From the NCBI RefSeq assembly GCF_022539505.1, contig NC_061508.1, positions 63,621,754-63,685,753 of the forward strand: a stretch of 64,000 bases of DNA. The letters run 5' to 3'. The DNA comes from Lolium rigidum (taxonomy: Eukaryota; Streptophyta; Magnoliopsida; Poales; Poaceae). Below the pieces are notes generated by a model. That model did no database searches. It was not told the DNA's origin and worked only from the letters and a program-made list of their open reading frames with translations. The translations under genes and the position numbers were made by a program. This document shows, piece by piece, positions 57,370-64,000 of this stretch (the first letter of the stretch is position 1; each line of letters opens with the position of its first letter).

Positions 57370-59489
57370 ATGGCTACCCCTGAAAATACTAAGTTGTGTG
57401 ACTTCACTAGCACAAATAATAATGATTTCTTATGCACACCTATTGCTCCACCTGCTACTACAGCAGAATTCTTTGAAATTAAACCTCGCTTTACTTAATC
57501 TTGTTATGCGAGAGCAATTTTCTCGGTGTTAGTTCCGATGATGCTGCTGCCCATCTCAATAATTTTGTTGAACTATGTGAAATGCAAAAATATAAAGATG
57601 TAGATGGTGACATTATAAAATTAAAATTGTTCCCTTTCTCATTAAGAGGAAGAGCTAAAGATTGGTTGCTATCTCTCGCCTAAGAATAGTATTGATTCAT
57701 GGACTAAATGCAAGGATGCTTTTATTGGTAGATATTATCCCCCTGCTAAAATTATATCTTTGAGGAGTAGCATAATGAATTTTAAACAATTAGATAATGA
57801 ACATGTTGCTCAAGCTTGGGAAAGAATGAAATCTCCGTTAAAAATTGCCCAACCCATGGATCGACTACTTGGATGATCATCCAAACCTTCTATGCAAGAC
57901 TAAATTTTTCTTCGCGGAATTTATTGGATTCAGCTTGCTGGAGGTACCTTTATGTCCATCACTCTTGGTGAAGCAACAAAGCTTCTTGATAATATGATGG
58001 TTAATTACTCTGAATGGCACACGGAAAGAGCTCCACAAGGTAAGAAGGTAAATTCTGTTGAAGAATCCTCTTCCTTGAATGATAAGGTTGATGCTATTAT
58101 GTCTATGCTTGCGAATGATAGGACTAATGTTGATCCTAATAATGTTCCATTAGCTTCATTGGTTGCACAAGAAGAACATGTTGATGTAAACTTCATTAAA
58201 AATAATAATTTCAACAACAATGCTTATCTGAACAATTCTAGTAATAACTATAGGCCATATCCTTATAATAATGGTAACGGTTATGCTAATTCTTATGGGA
58301 ATTCTTACAACAATAATAGGAATACACCCCCTGGACTTGAGGCCATGCTTAAAGAATTTATTAGTACACAAACCGCCTTTAACAAATCTGTTGAGGAAAA
58401 GCTCAATAAAATTGATATTCTTGTTTCTAGAGTTGATAGTCTTGCCTCTCGATGTTGATCTTTTGAAATCGAAAGTTATGCCTAATAGGGATATTGAAAA
58501 TAAAATTGTTACTACAGCAAATGCCATCCAAGTTAGAATTAATGAGAATATAAGATTAATGGCTGAACTCGCGAGCTAGGTGGGATAGAGAAGAAAATGA
58601 AAAACTAGCTAAAAAGGAAAATGTAGCTAAAGTTTGGACTATTACCACCACTAGCAATGCTAATGATTCATATGTTGCTGCACCTCCTACTATCCATGAT
58701 AAAATAATTGGTGTTGGCAATGCTTCTACTCCTAGTGCAAAGCGCGCAAAATTACCTCGAAACCGCTAAAACCGCTGAAACTGCTTGTGATAAAACCGCT
58801 GAAATTTTTTCCAACCTTGGGGATGATAATCCCATTGCTTTAGATTGTAATGATTTAGATTTTGATGATTGCCATATCTCTGAAGTTATAAAGTTCTTAC
58901 AAAAACTTGCTAAAAGTCCCAATGCTAGTGCTATAAATTTGGCTTTCACAAAACATATTACAAATGCTCTCATAAAAGCTAGAGAAGAGAAACTAAAACT
59001 TGAAACTTCTATTCCTAGAAAGCTAGAGGATGGTTGGGAGCCCATCATTAAAATGAGAATCAAAGATTTTGATTGTAATGCTTTATGTGATCTTGGTGCA
59101 AGTATTTCGTTATGCCTAAAAAAGTCTATGATATGCTTGACTTGCCACCATTGAAGAATTGTTATTTGGATGTTAATCTCGCCGATAATGCTAAAAAGAA
59201 ACCTTTGGGGAAAGTTGATAATGTTCATATTATGGTTAACAATAACCTTGTCCCCGTTGATTTTGTTGTCTTGGATATTGAATGCAATGCATCTTGCCCC
59301 ATTATATTGGGAAGACCTTTTCTTCGAACCGTTGGTGCTACTATTGATATGAAGGAAGGTAATATTAAATATCAATTTCCTCTCAAGAAAGGTATGGAAC
59401 ACTTCCCTAGAAAGAGAATGAAGTTACCTTATGATTCTATCATTAGAACAAATTATGATGTTGATGCTTCATCTCTCGATGTTACTTGA
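57370..59489 (+). pseudogene. Gag-protease of the second Sabrina-like element, no RT or integrase
   Basis: The frame starts MATPENTKLCDFTSTNNNDF. After a stop and shift near 57500, a retrotransposon Gag block follows (DDAAAHLNNFVELCEMQKY, then LKLFPFSLRGRAKDWLLSL). A second section has GEATKLLDNMMVNYSEWH and an Asn/Tyr-rich linker. The end carries an aspartic-protease-like domain: CNALCDLGASISL near 59075, VDFVVLDIE near 59258 and PIILGRPFLRT near 59300, ending SSLDVT and a stop at 59487-59489. Several frameshifts are present. The family pattern (Gag plus protease only) means mobilisation would need an autonomous partner. Confidence 0.8.
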
Positions 59490-62082
59490 GATACACTTTC
59501 TGCGCCTAGCTGAAAGGCGTTAAAGAAAAGCGCTTATGGGAGACAACCCATGTTTTTACCTACAGTACTTTGTTTTATATTTGTGTCTTGGAAGTTGTTT
59601 ACTACTGTAGCAACCTCTCCTTATCTTAGTTTTATGTTTTGTTGTGCCAAGTAAAGTCTTTGATAGAAAAGTAAGTACTAGATTTGGATTACTCGCGCAG
59701 AAACAGATTTCTTTGTCTGTCACGAATCTGGGTCTAATTCTCCGTAGGTAACTCAGAAAATTATGCCAATTTACGTGAGTGATCCTCAGATATGTACGCA
59801 ACTTTCATTCAATTTGAGCATTTTCGTTTGAGCAAGTCTGGTGGCCTAATAAAATCCATCTTTACGGACTGTTCTGTTTTGACAGATTCTGTCTTTTATT
59901 TCGCATTGCCTCTTTTGCTATGTTGGATGAATTTCTTTGATCCATTAATGTCCAAGTAGCTTTATGCAATGTCCAGAAGTGTTAAGAATGATTGTGTCAC
60001 CTCTGAACATGTGAATTTTTATTATGCACTAACCCTCTAATGAGTTGTTTCGAGTTTGGTGTGGAGGAAGTTTTCAAGGATCAAGAGAGGAGTATGATGC
60101 AATATGATCAAGGAGAGTGAAAGCTCTAAGCTTGGGGATGCCCCGGTGGTTCACCCCTGCATATATTAAGAAGACTCAAGCGTTTAAGCTTGGGGATGCC
60201 CAAGGCATCCCCTTCTTCATCGACAACATTATCGAGTTCCTCCCCCGAAACTATATTTTTATTCGGTCACATCTTATGTACTTTGCTTGGAGCGTCGGTT
60301 TGTTTTTGTTTTTTGTTTTGTTTGAATAAAATGGATCCTAGCATTCACTTTATGGGAGAGAGACACGCTCCGCTGTTGCATATGGACAAATATGTCCTTA
60401 GGCTCTACTCATAGTATTCATGGCGAAGTTTCTTCTTCGTTAAATTGTTATATGGTTGGAATTGGAAAATGCTACATGTAGTAACTCTAAAATGTCTTGG
60501 ATAATTTGATACTTGGCAATTGTTGTGCTCATGTTTAAGCTCTTGCATCATATACTTTGCACCCATTAATGAAGAAATACTTAGAGCTTGTTAATTTGGT
60601 TTGCATATTTGGTTTCTCTAGAGTCTAGATAACATCTAGTATTGAGTTTTGAACAACAAGGAAGACGGTATGGAGTCTTATAATGTTTACCATATGTCTT
60701 TTATGTGAGTTTTGCTGTACCGTTCATCCTTGTGTTTGTTTCAAATAACCTTGCTAGCCTAAACCTTGTATCGAGAGGGAATACTTCTCATGCATCCAAA
60801 ATCCTTGAGCCAACCACTATGCCATTTGTGTCCACCATACCTACCTACTACATGGTATTTATCCGCCATTCCAAAGTAAATTGCTTGAGTGCTACCTTTA
60901 AAATTCCATCATTCACCTTTGCAATATATAGCTCATGGGACAAATATCTTAAAAACTATTGTGGTATTGAATATGTACTTATGCACTTTATCTCTTATTA
61001 AGTTGCTTGTTGAGCGATAACCATGTTTCGGGGACGCCATCAACTATTCTTTGTTGGATACCATGTGAGTTGCTATGCATGTCCGTCTTGTCTCGAAGCA
61101 AGAGAGATCTACCACCTTCATGGTTGGAGCATGCATGTTGTTAGAGAAGAACTTTGGGCCGCTAACTAAAGCCATGATTCATGGTGGAAGTTTCAGTCTT
61201 GGACATATATCCTCAATCTCATATGAGAATAATAATTGTTGCCACATGCTTATGCATTAAAGAGGAGTCCATTATCTGTTGTCCATGTTGTCCCGGTATG
61301 GATGTCTAAGTTGAGAATAATCAAAAGCGAGAAATCCAAAATGCGAGCTTTCTCCTTAGACCTTTGTACAGTCGGCATGGAGGTACCCCATTGTGACACT
61401 TGGTCAAAACATGTGCATTGCAAAGATCCGGTAGTCCAAGTTAATTAGGACAAGGTGCGGGCACTATTAGCATACTATGCATGAGACTTGCAACTTGTAA
61501 GATATAATGTACATAACTCATATGCTTTATTACTACCGTTGACAAAATTGTTTCATGTTTTCAAAATAAAAGCTCTAGCACAAATATAGCAATCGATGCT
61601 TTCCTCTTTGAAGGACCATTCTCTTTACTTTTATGTTGAGTCAGTTCACCTATTTCTCTCCACCTCAAGAAGCAAACACTTGTGTGAACTGTGCATTGAT
61701 TCTTACATATTTGCATATTGTACTTGTTATATTACTCTATGTTGACAATTATCCATGAGATATACATGTTACAAGTTGAAAGCAACCGCTGAAACTTAAT
61801 CTTCCTTTGTGTTGCTTCAATACCTTTACTTTGATTTATTGCTTTATGAGTTAACTCTTATGCAAGACTTATTAATACTTGTCTTGAAGTACTATTCATG
61901 AAAAGTCTTTGCTATATGATTCACCTGTTTACTCATGTCATCACCATTGTTATGATCACTCGCATCCACTACATATGTTTACAAATAGTATGATCAAGGT
62001 TATGATGGCATATCACTTCGTAAACTATCTTTGTTATCGTTTTACCTCGCTCGGGACGAGCAGAACTAAGCTTGGGGATGCT
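59490..62082 (+). mobile_element. 3' noncoding half of the second Sabrina-like element
   Basis: About 2.6 kb without conserved coding sequence. It includes a GCTGAAAGGCGTTAAAGAAA block, paired AAGCTTGGGGATGCCC motifs at about 60127 and 60186, and a polypurine-like AAGCTTGGGGATGC just before the LTR at 62083. The last 400 bp match window positions 1-402. Confidence 0.8.
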
Positions 62083-63548
62083 TGATACGTCTCCGACGTA
62101 TCGATAATTTCTTATGTTCTATGCCATATTATTGATGATACCTACATGTTTTATGCACACTTTATGTCATATTCGTGCATTTTCCGGAACTAACCTATTA
62201 ACAAGATGCCGAAGTGCCGCTTGTCGTTTTCTGCTGTTTTTGGTTTCAGAAATCCTAGTAACGAAATATTCTCGGAATTGGACGAAATCAAAGCCCAGGG
62301 GCCTATTTTCTCACGAAGCTTCCGAAGTCCGAAGGAGAGACGAAGAGGGGCCACGGAGGGGCCACACTATAGGGCGGCGCGCCCCCTTGGCCGCGCGGCC
62401 CCGTGGTGTGGGGCCCCCGTGCCGCCTCTTGACCTACCCTTCCGCCTACAAATAGCCTCCGTGACGAAACCCCCAGCACCGAGAGCCACGATACGGAAAA
62501 CCTTACCGAGACGCCGCCGCCGCCGATCCCATCTCGGGGATCCAGGAGATCGCCTCCCGCACCCTCGCCGGAGAGGGGAATCATCTCCCGGAGGACTCTA
62601 CACCGCCATGGTCGCCTCCGGAGTGATGAGTGAGTAGTTCACCCCTGGACTATGGGTCCATAGCAGTAGCTAGATGGTTGTCTTCTCCTCATTGTGCTTC
62701 ATTGTTAGATCTTGTGAGCTGCCTAACATGATCAAGATCATCTATCTCGTAATTCTATATGTTGTGTTTGTCGGGATCCGATGGATAGAGAATACTATGT
62801 CATGTTAATTATCAAGTTATTATACATGTGTTGTTTATGATCTTGCATGCTCTCCGTTTCTAGTAGAGGCTCTGCCAAGTTTTTACTTTTAACTCCAAGA
62901 GGGAGTACTTATGCTCGATAGTGGGTTCATGCCCGCATTGACACTCGGGACAATGGACGTAAAGTTCTAAGGTTGTGTTGTGCTGTTGCCACTAGGGATA
63001 AAACATTGGCGCTATGTCCGAGGATGTAGTTGTTGATTACATTACGCACCATACTTAATGCAATTGTCCGTTGCTTTGCAACTTAATACCGGAGGGGGTT
63101 CGGACGATAACCCGAAGGTGGACTTTTTAGGCATAGATGCAGCTTGGATGGCGGTCTATGTACTTTGTCGTAATGCCCAATTAAATCTCACTATACTTAT
63201 CATGTCATGTATGTGCATTGTTATGCCCTCTCTATTTGTCAATTGCCCGACCGTAATTTGTTCACCCAACATGCTTTTATCTTATGGGAGAGACACCTCT
63301 AGTGAACTCGTGGACCCCGGTCCATTCTTTAATACTCGAAATACAAATCTGCTGCAATACTTGTTTTTACTATTTTCTCGCAAACAATCATCTTCCACAC
63401 AATACGGTTAATCCTTTGTTACAAGCAAGCCGGTGAGATTGACAACCTCACTGTTTCGTTGGGGCAAAGTACTTTGGTTGTGTTGTGCAGGTTCCACGTT
63501 GGCGCCGGAATCTCTGGTGTTGCGCCGCACTACATCCCGCCGCCATCA
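62083..63548 (+). repeat. 3' LTR of the second Sabrina-like element, truncated
   Basis: It starts TGATACGTCTCCGACG and matches the LTR at 53196 until ATCCCGCCGCCATCA, where it stops about 140 bases short of the expected end. The next base belongs to an LTR of opposite orientation. Confidence 0.85.
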
Positions 63549-63989
63549 GTGGCGGCGCCCCTGGAGTCTTTCTGGAGTTTCGTCAATTGGTATCGCGTTT
63601 TTAGGTCTCCAGGGCTTAAATAGGCGAAGAGTCGGAGTCGGAGGGGCCACAGGGCCACCTCACACTAGGGCGGTGCCCCCCCTCCTGGGCCGCGCCGGCC
63701 ACACGTGTAGGGCCCCCAGGGCACCCCTCTGGTCCCCCTCTGACTTTCTGGAAGGTTCCGGGAAAATAAGATGTTGGGTCTTCGTTTCGTCGAATTCCGA
63801 GAATATTGCCCGAACAGCCTTTCTGGAACCAAAAACAACAGAAAACAGCAACTGGCCCTTCGGCATCTCGTTAATAGGTTAGTTCCGGAAAATGCATAAA
63901 AACATTATAAAGTGCAAGCAAAACATGTAAGTATTGTCATAAAACAAGCATGGAACATCGTAAATTATAGATACGTTGGAGACGTATCA
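63549..63989 (-). repeat. Antisense fragment of a related LTR
   Basis: On the minus strand it begins TGATACGTCTCCAACGTATC at 63989, preceded by CTTGGGGATGC (63990-64000), and covers only about 440 bp of the LTR 5' part. It belongs to an element extending beyond the window on the right. No target duplication can be tested. Confidence 0.8.
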
Positions 63990-64000
63990 GCATCCCCAAG

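Noticed and set aside
1..64000. tRNA genes, CRISPR arrays, bacterial-type operons or promoters
   Set aside because: No cloverleaf tRNA sequence or regularly spaced repeat-spacer array was seen, and the genes are intron-containing plant genes.

Overview
The window is plant nuclear DNA from a grass, most likely a Triticeae species (wheat, Aegilops, barley or rye relative). The reasons are intron-rich monocot-type genes with GC-rich first exons, Stowaway-type MITEs with CTCCCTCC termini, and Ty3/gypsy LTRs of the Sabrina/WHAM type starting TGATACGTCTCC. All family names are from recall and pattern recognition; no database was searched.

Layout. 1-5661: the end of a Sabrina/WHAM-like element (3' LTR 403-2020) nested in a decayed chromovirus pol (2021-5661, + strand). 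6729-9869 (minus): a plastid-type fructokinase whose six exons splice in frame, but whose expected last exon is not in the window; the retroelement block lies exactly where it should be. 9870-17779: intergenic DNA with a PIF/Harbinger derivative (14838-15871), other MITEs and a LINE-like relic. 17780-34700 (+): an intact 13-exon EDR1-type Raf-like MAPKKK of 1056 codons. Its 8-kb intron 7 holds a LINE fragment, a complete antisense chromovirus with matching 5-bp target duplications (25445-29881), two MITEs and a solo LTR.

37349-40215 (+): a Tyr/Gly-rich repeat protein of the At5g39570/PLDRP1 type. A truncated, broken tandem copy follows (40761-42538), and a third fragment consisting only of intron lies at 50280-50690. 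Between them is a serine carboxypeptidase-like pseudogene (43797-47686) carrying a 531-bp DNA element in an exon. Next come an ORF1-only LINE with 20-bp target duplications (47987-50206), a Cassandra-type TRIM carrying antisense 5S rRNA-like sequence (50715-51355) and an orphan first exon (52725-52973).

53196-64000: two Sabrina-like elements arranged LTR-internal-LTR-internal-LTR with different coding cargo, interrupted by a 100-N assembly gap (56624-56723). The end of the window is an abrupt junction to an LTR of opposite orientation.

The fructokinase (plastid sugar phosphorylation), the kinase (stress/defence signalling) and the PLDRP1-like protein (possible phospholipid signalling) have no evident common pathway. 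Their proximity probably reflects ordinary gene order between retrotransposon blocks. I found no convincing new multi-gene system. The most unusual items are the two retroelement cargoes, the chromovirus lacking reverse transcriptase, the ORF1-only LINE, the exon-intron duplication in the PLDRP1-like gene and the short upstream ORF of the kinase.
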